Shown here piece by piece: positions 34,148-45,250 of a stretch of 64,000 bases of DNA. A program made the position numbers and the translations under genes. Position 1 is the stretch's first letter; every line of letters starts with the position of its first letter. Origin of the DNA: Basidiobolus meristosporus CBS 931.73 (taxonomy: Eukaryota; Basidiobolomycota; Basidiobolomycetes; Basidiobolales; Basidiobolaceae); the NCBI GenBank assembly GCA_002104905.1, contig MCFE01000347.1, forward strand, positions 1-64,000, read 5' to 3'. The notes under the pieces are model-generated. The model was not told the DNA's origin, did not search any database, and saw only the letters and a list, made by a program, of their open reading frames with translations.

Positions 34148-34939
34148 TCACCACCAAAGAGAGCTTCGAAGGTTCTGCGATGGGACTCCCGGGAACGGCG
34201 TTAACGGTAAGATGAATCCGTAACTCACTACCCAATAAAAACATCCGAATATCACCCCGCTAGTCTTCTCCCTTATGGTATGGAAATACACGTTGGTCAT
34301 CAGCAGCATCCACCACCAAAGGAACTAGAGCGCGATCAATCCGATCCCAAGCATTTTGGACGCGAGGTGCCTGTTGATACGGGTGTTTAATCTAGGGTTG
34401 AACCAGCCAAATTTCAGCTTCTCCCACAGGAACAGGGATGCATGTACAAGCAGCATACAATGCCCGGACATGTCGTGGCCTCCTGCCCATTCTCCTCCAT
34501 TCGACTCGGTGACGGAAGGGCCCGCGAAACTCTGAGTCATGAAATACCAGTACAAGGTGGCCAACAGCCAGCGAAACCAGAAGGGACCGGCTTCCTTGAT
34601 ATCCAGCCGAGCGAAAGCTATGGTGACAAATGGAAGATATAGCACAGAAGTCCAGCCCCAGCCATACGTGACAAATACGCCATTGAACAGGTTTCTCTCG
34701 TCGGAAAAGTAGGCCTCGTGGGCGGGGTGGAGGAAGTGTACCAAACTCCCCAGAGGAGCAGTCCCGGCGTACATCAGGGTGATAGGCTGGAACTGCTGGA
34801 TACAGAAGTTGCTTAGTGTTGGCCCTTGACTTAAGGAGGAGGCATTCACCAGATCTCGCTGTATATTCTGGCCGGCAAATACCTGTTTTTCAACTGCCCG
34901 TAGATGGTGCTTTTCAGGTTCTGTAAGCGAACTGCTCAT
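34148..34939 (-). pseudogene. FIT/Scs3-family lipid-droplet protein with in-frame UAG
   Basis: ER membrane protein of the fat-storage-inducing (FIT) family, acyl-CoA diphosphatases needed for lipid-droplet budding. From MSSSLTEPE (34939) the frame gives the typical helices, YFSDERNLFNGVFVTYGWGWTS and the first catalytic-His motif GGHDMSGHCMLL. At 34325-34327 (codon 205) there is TAG. Reading on in the same frame restores the conserved end: WWWMLLMTNVYFHT with the second catalytic His, EKTSG and a last helix, to TGA at 34148-34150, so total length (about 263 codons) matches human FITM2. Homologues seem to join AL directly to WWWM, so the nine bases TAG TTC CTT look like an insertion. Truncated protein would lack the second His. 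Either a pseudogene, an assembly error or readthrough. Confidence 0.82.
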
Positions 34940-35406
34940 GGTAAAGGATTGTTTCACGCAGACCCAGCACTCGACTGACTTGTTAAAGAGTATGTCGTGG
35001 TCATGAGTCGTGACGTCACTACAGGATACTTTCAATTTCAAGGCTCATTACTTCACAATGGTGCGTTTGATACAGGCTGAAATGGTCATATTTTGTATTC
35101 TTCGGCGAGTTTGGATCTCGTGCACTTCGGTGCAGGTGATCGAATTGGCTTCTTTATTAGTAAAACTGTATTTGCTTAATGGTTTAAACGAAACTCCACT
35201 TCTATGCATTTTGTAAGAGTCGAACAAAAATAGTTCCGTCGTCTACATCCGTGTTACAAGAGCCCGCTAATTTATGCTAGAACCACTGAAAAACAGTTTG
35301 CAAACTTTTCTGGGTACATATATGGTGTTGGTGTTGGTGGTCTTTGGAATCTCATTTCAGTCGGTTAGCTTCGAAAGTGTATTTCGGCACGCTTGACATT
35401 TCGGAT
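34940..35406. other. Intergenic between FIT and T-box genes
   Basis: Short spacer on the minus-strand side: FIT upstream region and T-box 3' region. No gene seen. Confidence 0.4.
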
Positions 35407-37029
35407 TTAGTTAGTAAACCCCTGTGTTTTACGTGTTTCCCTGAAATGGAGTGGGCGATCGCTCAACAACAGCAAAGAAGTTGCGGCGGAAGAGACCTTG
35501 CTTGTTAAAAGGATAGGATCCTCATAAGAGGTTCCCAAAGGTGGTAGCTGAACAATTGAGCCTCGATTCTCCGAGTTTTTGCAAGAGTGGCGTGGTGAGA
35601 TGGAAGGCAGCAGGTTGGCTTGTTTAGTACCGATATGATTCGAGTAAGGAACGGCAGAGGCATTAGAGATACAAAAGCTATTAAGGCCATTAGACATAAT
35701 AGCTTTTTCATATTGTTGCAGAGAGTGACGAGTTGTTGGTGGAGCGGAAGGTGCGATGGTAGGTGTTGGTGGCGGAAGTTGAATTACCGAGGTCGTCTTA
35801 TCAAGCGGTGTCAAACCATATGGGTCGGCCTTGATGATCAATTTCTTTTTAGATGCTGCTGAGGGCTCCGAAAGTACCTTATGATTGTTCCCTTCAACAT
35901 TGGACTTTTCCTGAGTGGAGAGTGCTAGGTATCGCTTAGGTATTCTTGCTTCTTCAGACTCCACTGAGCGTTTCAAAGTTCGCGAACGTGTCGAGAAAAT
36001 TTTGGCGTCTTCGCCCTCAATAATCCGAAACCCTTTAGCATGTGGATTATATTGCTTTTTCAGTTGATTGACTGCATTATTCTGATAATGGGTAACCGCG
36101 ATGAAAGCTGCTTCCTCAAATACAAAAGTCTTCTCTTGTTGAATGCCTTCATTAAGTTTAATAAGGTGCACCCGAGGCTGATATTTGTGAAACGTTTTCA
36201 GAGGAAAATAACCATCTGGAAGTGCGAATTCTGGATCAAAAGCACTCCTGCGACAATCCATGAATGATCCATTATTCAACACCTTGTTGTCAATCGAGTT
36301 CTCAAGTCTGTTAGTCAACTTTACTTTGGTAAAGGAAACGCCATTCTTGACCCAGTAAGCTCCTAATTGGCCAAGTGCTTTAGTCCACTAACCTGTGCTG
36401 TTCATGCCAAATAGATTCAATGATTTACCTGACTGGGGAGAGTCTGGGTGTGTATATTCTCTCGTGATCCAGCATTCCAAGCCGGGTCGCTTCTTTTCGC
36501 TCATCGTATACGGCTGTGGCTGGCTCTTTGAAACATCGCTGTGGACCACCACCCATTCATCGTTGCGAAATTTAAATCTTTCTGGAGAAATCTGCTCAAA
36601 GTCTAGCTTAATTTTGTAAAGTGCATATGGGTCCAAGTCTGTTGCTTTAAATTTCAGGGAAGGAAAAAGACATCTTCCAGTTTTTGTAATTATCATCTCA
36701 TTGGCGATGGAGTTGAACTGCTTCCATAAGCTGGCCTCTTCAAGGTGCAAAGCCCCACGCTGCTGCTCTACTGTGCCGCCTACTATAGGCGTGCTTACCA
36801 CTTGAGGGGTAGTCTGAATGGTGACTGCGGGTCCACTGGGTTATCAAACAATATATTAGCAGATGTATCCGAAGAAGTATTAAGAAGGTAATAGTGTCAA
36901 TTGAGCTAAAGGTGGCTTTTTGGTATGAATACTACAAGGGAAATTTATTCCTGCTTGATAACTTTACCTAGGATCCATGGGATTTTGAAGCTTAGTATAT
37001 GAGAAATCTCCAGTGTGCAGATTATTCAT
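35407..37029 (-). CDS. T-box transcription factor
   Basis: DNA-binding regulator. Three exons, 36968-37029, 36429-36835 and 35407-36362, with phase-consistent introns of 132 and 66 bases, give 474 residues. The T-box covers about residues 52-270: LEEASLWKQFNSIANEMIITK, GRCLFPSLKF, LDPYALY, RFKFRNDEWVVV, YTHPDSPQSG, VSFTKVKLTN, FHKYQPRVHLIKL, FIAVTHYQN, and YNPHAKGFR. Two loops are longer than usual: after EWVVV (about 117-145) and between KLTN and YFPLKTFHKY (about 176-207). The C-terminal half is Ser/Pro-rich and basic with no other domain. The small first exon is inferred from phase and a good donor (ctag-gtaaag); the ATG at 37029 is its only in-frame start. T-box genes are known from early-diverging fungi and holozoans, not Dikarya. 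Confidence 0.9.
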
Positions 37030-39939
37030 ATTCTTGACACCTGATCTGAAATTCTCAAGCTTGCTGCTATTTACAGTACTTCTACAGGTGAAAAATCCGT
37101 TGAAGAAAGTCAGGGGAAGTGTAATGAGAGCTGAAGTGCAGACTCCAACCTTTGGTGTTCTGTGCTAATCGAATTTGTATCTTTGCAGACAAGATTGGAT
37201 ATTTTCATGTTTTCTCTACGTTTGTGCAAAACTATGTGGCAATCTAGCCCAGCTCAGCATCAATACCAGTGCTTCTTCACATACACCCTTGGGCTTCTTA
37301 CCTTGGACAATAGCTAACCAAAGGCTGACTATCCTTATCTTCAAATTAACTGATCAGAAAAGATTCTCTGTAAAGTCCGAAAGTAAATTGAGTTTTATGG
37401 CATTCGCAACTGAACTGATCAAGGGCCTTTCAGATACAGGATGAACGCCACAGATGCTCGCCGGAAAAGACTACCCTTTTCATATCAAATATACGGTGAT
37501 ATATACTTTGGAATAGTTGATAGTTTATTCAGTCTGAGCTCCATACATACTTTTTAATATGGTAGTGTACCTTATTTAGTGAGATGAGTGACTGGGAGCA
37601 AGCTCGCGATCAGAAAAACTTTCCTATATCGCTCAAATCATTCATACCATCACCGGCAATTACTAAAAATAGGCTATCTTCACTCACAACCATCGAGGCG
37701 ATACATACCTCCAATGTTTCATACTCTCAGAATTTAGCCAGGAAAGTTTAGCGGCCCTATAAGAGGTGAAATAAAACTATCGTAAAGCATCTAAGTTGGA
37801 GTCAGGTATAGTTGTTACTAGTAATCTGGTAGTACTTGGATTTATATAGCCACTCTATATGCTTTATAGAGTACGCTATATGCTCATGAAATGACGTGTC
37901 GAACATTTGAATCGGATGAGTTCTCTACAGCAACTGATCAGTCCAGGATAGGTGATCAGGCTCACTTGTGAAGAGTTCATCACTATCCACAGCCAAACAG
38001 GCCACACAAGCCAAGCGAAGCCATTTCAGCATGGAGGGGCTTGCGTGTATAATCAGCGCATTTATCCAGGCTGTTAAGAAAGCATCACTGAGTCTGCCAT
38101 GCCGAACTCCATCTAAGCCCCATTACTCTATACTAGATAAGACAACTGATCCCTGGCATTTCCATCAGCGCCTGGTGTGTGCTGCGCAGATGTGATTGTT
38201 GGCTTGCCATCGCGTCTTAGTGGTAGTTTGTCTTTATTTAGATGATTGAACATATCACTGTGTTTCAACTGCCACTAACATAAGGGCTCATTTTAGTCAC
38301 GCTCTACGTGTATTCACTTTAATTACGCGAACCTGAATGCCAATTGATTGTGAATGGTTGTCATTTATGAAACTTTACGTGACATCACACCCTCGGTTAT
38401 CTTCCACTGAAACTTGTTGTTCGCTGTGATACAAAATAATTGGGAGTGGGTCGAAGGTTTGAGTGATGAGTTTGGCGAGATTCTGCTCGCATCGAAGTTT
38501 GTATTCGACAGCAGCATCAGGCCTTTGCGTTCATGCATGATGATCCTATTGTAGATCCTGGATTGGACTGGAGAGCCTTTCGGGTATGTACCTAGACAAC
38601 TACTGATGGATGCTGGATTGTCAGTTCTCAAAGGTGTGCGTGGGCCTCGATCCTGAAAAAACCGGTGGCCTTCCTTTCGAGACGACAGCTCAGCCACATT
38701 TGTTTACGAATGCATTGTAGCACTGGTATGTTTGTTAACTACTCCTGGGCGTTTTTACAGCGCAGCTTACTTAACACAGCGTTTCCTATACGTGCTTATT
38801 AGGAAACTACTGCCAACATCTTGGCTGATCTGCAACGGTTGTGATCCGTCGGATCGCATGATGACCACCACAATCTTAAGTGCTGATGTCTTTTAGATTC
38901 AAAACTTGGAGAGTGTGCCTATTGAGCTATCAAGTAGAAGCTTCCCACCTTAGGGCATTTCGTCTTACATTGCGATGAATTCTCATCCTTCTATGCCTGG
39001 GCTTCAAAGTGTATCGACGTGGGCGTCCAGTCCATTTACTTTTCTAATACAATCGTATTATGCACTAATGTATTGTGAGTATGCGTTCCCTACTGCATTG
39101 CTCGATGGCGGCTAGTTAGATTCGTGAGTTCTGGGGCGACACATCTCTAATTGTTAGTTACCAGTGAATTTGGTATTCAACAACCATGCGAAAACTGAGA
39201 GTTGTAATCAAAACCCATAATACTGATCATTAGCTCTAGGTGCGTGGCCTCGATGCGAGAAGGCGTTTACGACATATTTTTATGCCACACGGAGTTTTAA
39301 ACTTTACCAAAATGCCGTGATGTAGCCGATCAAAAGCTATACACTGCTGTGTACAACTAATCGCCCAATGTAAAAGCTCTCGTTAGGCTAATTTTCAAAG
39401 TATTCTGCTGCTTTTCAAATTAATTCTTACGGAACACATTCTGACATTATTTGCAAGGCCTACCGCAATATCTATTTTCCGGGTTTCACAGATATATCAA
39501 GAATCATAGAACATGCAGGATTTGCATTTTTACTGGCACTCAGTTTGGCCAGGTCTTAATAGAGTATGGTTCCCAAAATCGGATCATATATTGTTGTGAC
39601 TACTCTGTGATGTTGTGTTGCAGTTGCAGATACTTGATTCTGTTAGCAATATATCTGAACTTAAATAGTCAGCAAGCGAGTGTCATATGGATCTTCAGGT
39701 ATTATGGTAATAGTGAGGGAAGGACTAAAAAGGATCACAGGAATCTATGTGCTCAGCTTAGGGGTATTGGATTAGTATCAGAGCTCCAGTGACTATCTGG
39801 ACGGCACTTATACCTCAGTTCAACTGACATCACATAAGCTAAATATATAATACAATGTTAATAGTGACAAATATGTATCTAATTGAGAGAATGCTCTTGG
39901 TTGGTGAGTAATCTAGATGTTGGCTTAAGTGATCCCAGT
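37030..39939. other. Gene-poor AT-rich interval
   Basis: No supported gene in 2.9 kb. A minus-strand frame at 38365-38697 (110 codons) and short plus-strand frames at 37175-37444 and 37968-38195 show no motif. The first few hundred bases are presumably the T-box promoter. Confidence 0.4.
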
Positions 39940-40470
39940 AATATTTCAGAACTAAACTTTGCTTTGGTTTACTAAGCATCAAATCCTATGAAGAATCTGA
40001 TACTTGGGACTCATCTAACAATTGGTAAGTATTTTGTTGGTATTCAAATTGTATTTGCTAGTATTTGGATATTCCTTTTCCTTTGAAATTTTAGCTGTGA
40101 ATGTTTGTCAAAGTAGGGTATAACTGAGTATCATATTTGGCATGAATGCTAGCTAGACTAGTCTCACTCATGAAAACATGTCTGCTCATCTATTAGATAC
40201 CTTGCACCTGAGATTTAGAGGGCTCTAGGCTTAGAGAAGCTTGGAATTAAACATATATCATGGTGGTATTCTGCTGACCTTTGACTAATATTTTTCTTAG
40301 AAAAATGCACTTTGAAACAGTGTACTCTCTAATGGGAGTACTCAAGTATACTACTACTGTAGCCATCTATTCTTCAAGACTGCCAGCAGGTGAGCATTCA
40401 TATATTGTTTGGAGGAAATTGCCAAGCTGTGCTGCAGAATTATATATATATATATTTGCAAGGTAACTCT
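39940..40470. repeat. Old dispersed repeat, copy 2
   Basis: Same-orientation relative of 4890-5400 (see that entry for shared blocks). It ends near a short (TA)n tract at 40441-40455. It lies at the edge of the transposon-rich part of the window. Confidence 0.45.
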
Positions 40471-41220
40471 AAGTTTATAGATGGGCATTTTCACCTAAAT
40501 CAACTAAAGTAAACCATGATTACTTTTTGAGCATGCCAAATTAAATGTGCTAATATATTGAAGAGTTTGAACTAGCATAGTTAGAAGCAACTTGCAGCTT
40601 TACAAATGTCTGCACTAATTACCTTTAAGGCTCAAAGCTTAATGTCATACTAGCATCCATATCATGATGTCATGATTGACAAAATACTCAGCAGGAATGG
40701 ACACCATTATTCTGACACAACAATAGAATTAGCTGGCTCTAATATATACTTGATTGTAGCACCCTAGTGTGCTGCATATAGTGGTATAGTCTGATAAATC
40801 AGTGACATGCAGGTCATCTTTGATCTCAACTAAGCATCACTGTTTTCAGAGCTGATTTTCCAGGTCTTGGTTGCTAGGTGCAGCTTTGTTTAGTTACTCC
40901 TGGACAGGTATTATTTATGCTATCACAATCCTGAACACCCATGAGATTTGGCAAACTTGGCTTGAAGTGACTCAGAAAAATTACATTACAAAGTTTAACA
41001 AGTAGTATTAGCTTGTGTATCCCACATATTTATGAGAATCCTTGTTTTCATGGACACTTGATTTTCTTAATTTCCCATCCTGGAGCCTTAAGGTATTCTA
41101 ACAGTCTCATTGCTGCCTACACTATAGGAGCAGACCCAGCTGGCTAGTTCATACAGTTACTTTATGTGGAACACCACTTGATGGTATCTTGATGGCCTTG
41201 ATGTGGATATTGGTTGGCAT
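40471..41220. other. Degenerate AT-rich sequence
   Basis: No gene. Probably old transposon-derived sequence adjoining the Tnp2-element end at 41221. Confidence 0.3.
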
Positions 41221-41850
41221 TGTCAATATGAAAAATAATTTGGTCCTGCAGGTGGATCCAATCCAGATCAGCCATAAATATCCTGTTTAGAGACCATCAT
41301 AATAACAGCAGCTTGGAATTAGTGACCCTCCTAACAATCTAATAACAAAATCATGACAGTGCTTTGCTAATTTTACAGCCAAATAAAGGGATAAACTTGA
41401 CAATATTTTATTGGTGCTGTATTGATATTAGCATGGTATTGTTGCAATCTTTCAGCACTCTATAACTATTTTAAGTAAATCCAGTTAGCTAGGACATCCA
41501 ATTGCCTTATATGGCAAGAAACTTGACAGTATTTTGATGGCCTCACAGCAAGACTCTGATGGCATTATATTAGCAGTATGATGGCCCACTGCTGGTTCTG
41601 TATAATGCTACCATACCAATTTACCAAATGGTATTTCCTTTTTCTACCTCACCTTGTGCAGTCCATATATTCCACTGTAGAATCACCTTCCTTTATTTGC
41701 TTACCCACTACTACCTTGGGTATTCCACATATAGTTTGAGTCAAAAAAACTATGGCCTCCTGCTTACTAACCTCTACAAAAGCACACACCTGCCACAATT
41801 GACACACTTCTATCACCACACCTCCCTATGAAAATCATGAGATGATCCCA
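41221..41850 (+). mobile_element. Detached 3' end of a Tnp2-type DNA transposon
   Basis: Inverted match to about 47090-48510 with the solo LTR at 47378-48181 removed. Shared blocks include aaaataatttggtcctgcag, the segment ending aagggataaa near 41395, and the tract around 41640-41790 that also occurs reversed at 47130-47300. It represents the transposase C-terminal coding end and the terminal non-coding part of an element whose remainder is missing here. Confidence 0.6.
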
Positions 41851-42152
41851 TCAAAAGGCCGTCACAGAGTTAACGTCCTGTGACTGAGAGATACTGATCT
41901 TGTCAGGACTCTGTCCAGAGACCATTGAAAAATAATTGCACCCCAGATTTCACAAAGAACTTGGTCAAAAGTTTTCATCACAACAATGTATAAGTGGCTT
42001 TTGATTGGTTCCCTGCTAATTTGCTCACTTTCTGATCCCGGAAACTCTATTGCCTCCTACGTTAGTGTGAATTGGTTGGCTATTGCCTCTTTTTCACACT
42101 CCTTACTTCCTGACTCAACCATTTCTCTTACTTTTCATGCGTACAAATTGAT

Positions 42153-45028
42153 TTATTTCCGTTGAAACTTCAGTTGTACCTCAATTGCCAATTGTATTGA
42201 CCTATACAAGTCTCTATACCCTACACTAATATTAAGCCCAACCCCACACCCAATAAGTAACTCCATTAAGATCCACCACTCAGTAAGTACTTCTGCTGTA
42301 ACGCTCTGGCTCCACAACTTTGGTGGGAACCTAATGGCTTTATGCCACGGTTCATTCACTGGTTCCCACATGTCCTGGTCTTCAGCTGGCACTGTAAGGT
42401 CAAGCTCCTCATCTACCAGTCTTTGCAATAAATCCTTGCAATATTCCAGTGCATTTTCTTGAGCACTGCTCTTGAAGAAGTGCTGCAACCTCTTGGTGTG
42501 TCTATTAATGTTCCAACACTCCACTGAAGGCATTGTGATAGTCTTTCAAGCTCTTTACATTGTAGCCTTGTCTGTCAGTGGGATCTCCACTCTGTCAACA
42601 ATGGAGGCTGTGGAGGCTGTGGTAGACAAATTGCCTTTTTCAGCAAACTCATCTACCTTGCTGGACTGTAGCTCAACTGGCTGTGCTTCCAACTCTTGTG
42701 AAAACAGCTGTTTTCTTGTTGGTAATTCTTCTTGGCTATGATGGGATTCAGTCTGTTCCTGGCTTGCGGCATTAATTGGCAAGAACTGCAGTTTTCTTTG
42801 CATGCCTCCCTGTCTCAGGCTTGGGTAGACATCTTTCCCATTACCTTTTCCTTTATCACTGCCAGGTCTTTCACTGCTACTTTGTCTGAGTACTTCTTGA
42901 AAAGACCTACGTTTTCTCCTGGATAAATTCTGCTCTGACGCATCTGTTTTGGCCTGCTTGTCCCTTGCTGGCACTCTTCTGGCAACCTGATGTTTCTTTT
43001 CAGCTTGTTTTGAGCTCTCAACCGTAGTTGTGACGGGCTCCTGTAAAAGCGGCTGGTTTTTATCACTGCCAGGTCCTTCACTGCTACTTTGTCTGGGTGC
43101 TTCTTGAGTGGTACTATGCCTTTTCCTTGATAAATTTGTGCTGGTGCATCCATGTCTGCCTGATTGTCCTTAATTGGCACTCTTCCAGCTGCCTGACATC
43201 TCTTTGATGCTTGTCTGGAGCTTTTGGCCCTGATTGTAACGGGCTCTTGAGGAAGCCGCTGGTTTTTAGCCATGGCACCCTTGTTCTTCTGACTTTGATA
43301 GTTTCTGCTACTCATAAGATACTTTCTTAGCATACCAATGCTGGCCCAGAATCCGTTTGCCCATTTAAATCCAGGATAATGCTCATGGAACAAGTCAAGT
43401 GCATTCTGCTTGGCCTTGAGTTCCTGATGGTCCCATGGTATGCTGGCCTTAAGGTGATGGTGTGCTAGACTTCTGATGGCCTCTTGAATATTAGCCCACT
43501 CTTCATTATTGCACTCAACGGTGTGGTAGGGTAAACATACCTCCCGCAGACAAGTTTACTCATATAGTCATTATGATATACTTATCCATATTTTATCTTA
43601 TCAGTATTATCCCATTCTTCTTTTGCCCATATTATCAGTATTATCCCCATATGATGTTTGCCCTGATTAGTTATTAGCATTAGTTATCCCAGATGTTATT
43701 CAGCTTTGTGATCAGTATATGTATCTACATAAGGCAAGTACCCGCGTCAGTACCCAAGACACATGACCTAAGTCTGTGTTACCATCCCTATCATTTCAAT
43801 ACCATCTATGGTATTTCTATGTTGCACAGGTTTCAGACTACTGATTCCTGATTGGTAGAATGTGCTGTGCCTTTTAGAACCTTCCAGGACATTCTTGGCA
43901 TATTTTAGCTCATACTGATGTCATCAAGAATTCCATTGATACCTAGAATCTTCTAGAACCTTGTCATTAGTAATCACTTGGCTATCAGGAAAAGTATTTA
44001 AGGGAAAGCAATCCCTCATCAATAAATCATCCCTTCTATCAGTAACACTTCTCCCTTATTGATTAGTAGTTGATCACTGCACCTGCCTTCAACAGTACAT
44101 CTCAGACCTGCCATCAAGGAGCTTTTCAGGGTAGTGCACAAGACACACAGAGATCTTTGGAGACACTTGGAGCACCTTGGAAGCTAGAGAAGCAGGAGCT
44201 TTTACCATAGTGACATATTGACCAAGACACCAGCAGTTTAGACACAGAGGTTATTGCACCCATCAGACACCTCACACACCTTGAGTTGTGTAGCTTCTCC
44301 CAGGAGTACCTCTACACCATCACAATGGCTTCACAGATCTTCAATGTCTTTTGATTCTTAGGCTTTGGTATAAACACCACATTGTCTCCCTCCCATGCTG
44401 TGATAGGCTTTTCTGTGGGCTTTATCTTTGGGCACTGTTGTTGTGCTTCAAAGACTGTACAGTGTTCCTCTGCTTTTACATTGGGAAATGTCTCAATTCT
44501 TGGCTGTGACATTGAGCTACTTGAGTTCCTTCTTTGCAGCAAAGATACTGCTTTCTCTACCTGGGATATTGATTGCTCTACACGTATTATCCACTCATCC
44601 TGTTTCTAGATTACTTCCTGATTTCTCTGGGCCATTGCATCTATCCTATCTGCCACTGCACCTAATTGCTTCATTAATGATTTTGTATGAGCTGACAACA
44701 TACTTGCTAATATGGGTGGTGGTGATGTTATCATGGCCACTTGCTGATCTTCAACAGAGGGTACTGTGTTTGCTACATTCTCATCTGCCTGAGGATAATG
44801 GTCAGCTTATGGCTCCACAGAGGTTCTCAATTGCCTACTTGACTGAGAGCCTGAGGAGTCTGCATTATTACCTTCAATGGGCACACTGACCACAGGGCCT
44901 TTTTTGAATGTAGCCCTGCTTGTTGCACTGAATGTCAAAGTAAGCTGTTGTCCAACCGTTCTTCTGTTGCTGTCAGTGGTGGGGCTTGGTTGAGAACCAG
45001 ACGGCTTTGCTTTGTTTTTTGGCGGCAT
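42153..45028 (-). pseudogene. Tnp2-element accessory gene, copy A (broken)
   Basis: Second gene of the DNA transposon, transcribed away from the transposase gene (start ATG at 45028, MPPKNKAKP). The protein begins Ser/Pro/Lys-rich, has a central amphipathic segment (MAQRNQE and a Ser-run before PRIE in sister copies), a GFWASIGMLRKY motif (43393 side), basic Ser/Lys repeats, and ends with RHTKRLQHFF and a terminal helix to 42153. I do not recognise the family; its position suggests an accessory (TnpA-like) function. It is broken by a TAA near 44807, by the solo LTR at 43522-44324 and by frame changes. Sister copies lie at 60181-60774 and 61923-63970. Confidence 0.6.
43522..44324 (+). mobile_element. 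Solo LTR of the gag-protease element
   Basis: 803 bases beginning TGTGGTAGGG and ending CACCATCACA, matching the LTRs of the full element at 49253-52678 in the opposite orientation. It sits inside accessory gene copy A; flanks are ACGG and ATGG, an imperfect 4-base target duplication, and the sister copy near 62630 shows the uninterrupted sequence. Confidence 0.85.
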
Positions 45029-45250
45029 ATATATGGAAGTGAGTCAAACCAAAGGGGATATAGTGTTACATATACGTGTGTATGTGGTGCCACAACTTTA
45101 TTTATAATGCTTACAATGGCGGGTCTTCATTGAATCTTACATTCATGTAGGTGCAATGTCTCAAATACAAGACTGTCTTAAGCTCACATGAGTATTGACC
45201 AAAAAGTGATATAATAGCATGATGTTGTTGAAGGTGAAACTGTTTTACCC
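45029..45250. promoter_or_regulatory. Bidirectional promoter of the Tnp2 transposon
   Basis: 222 bases between divergent starts of the accessory gene (45028, minus) and transposase gene (45251, plus). The same segment recurs at 60775-61000 and, inverted, at 61701-61922, which supports it being an intact regulatory part of the element. A TATATATGG motif adjoins the accessory ATG. Confidence 0.5.
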
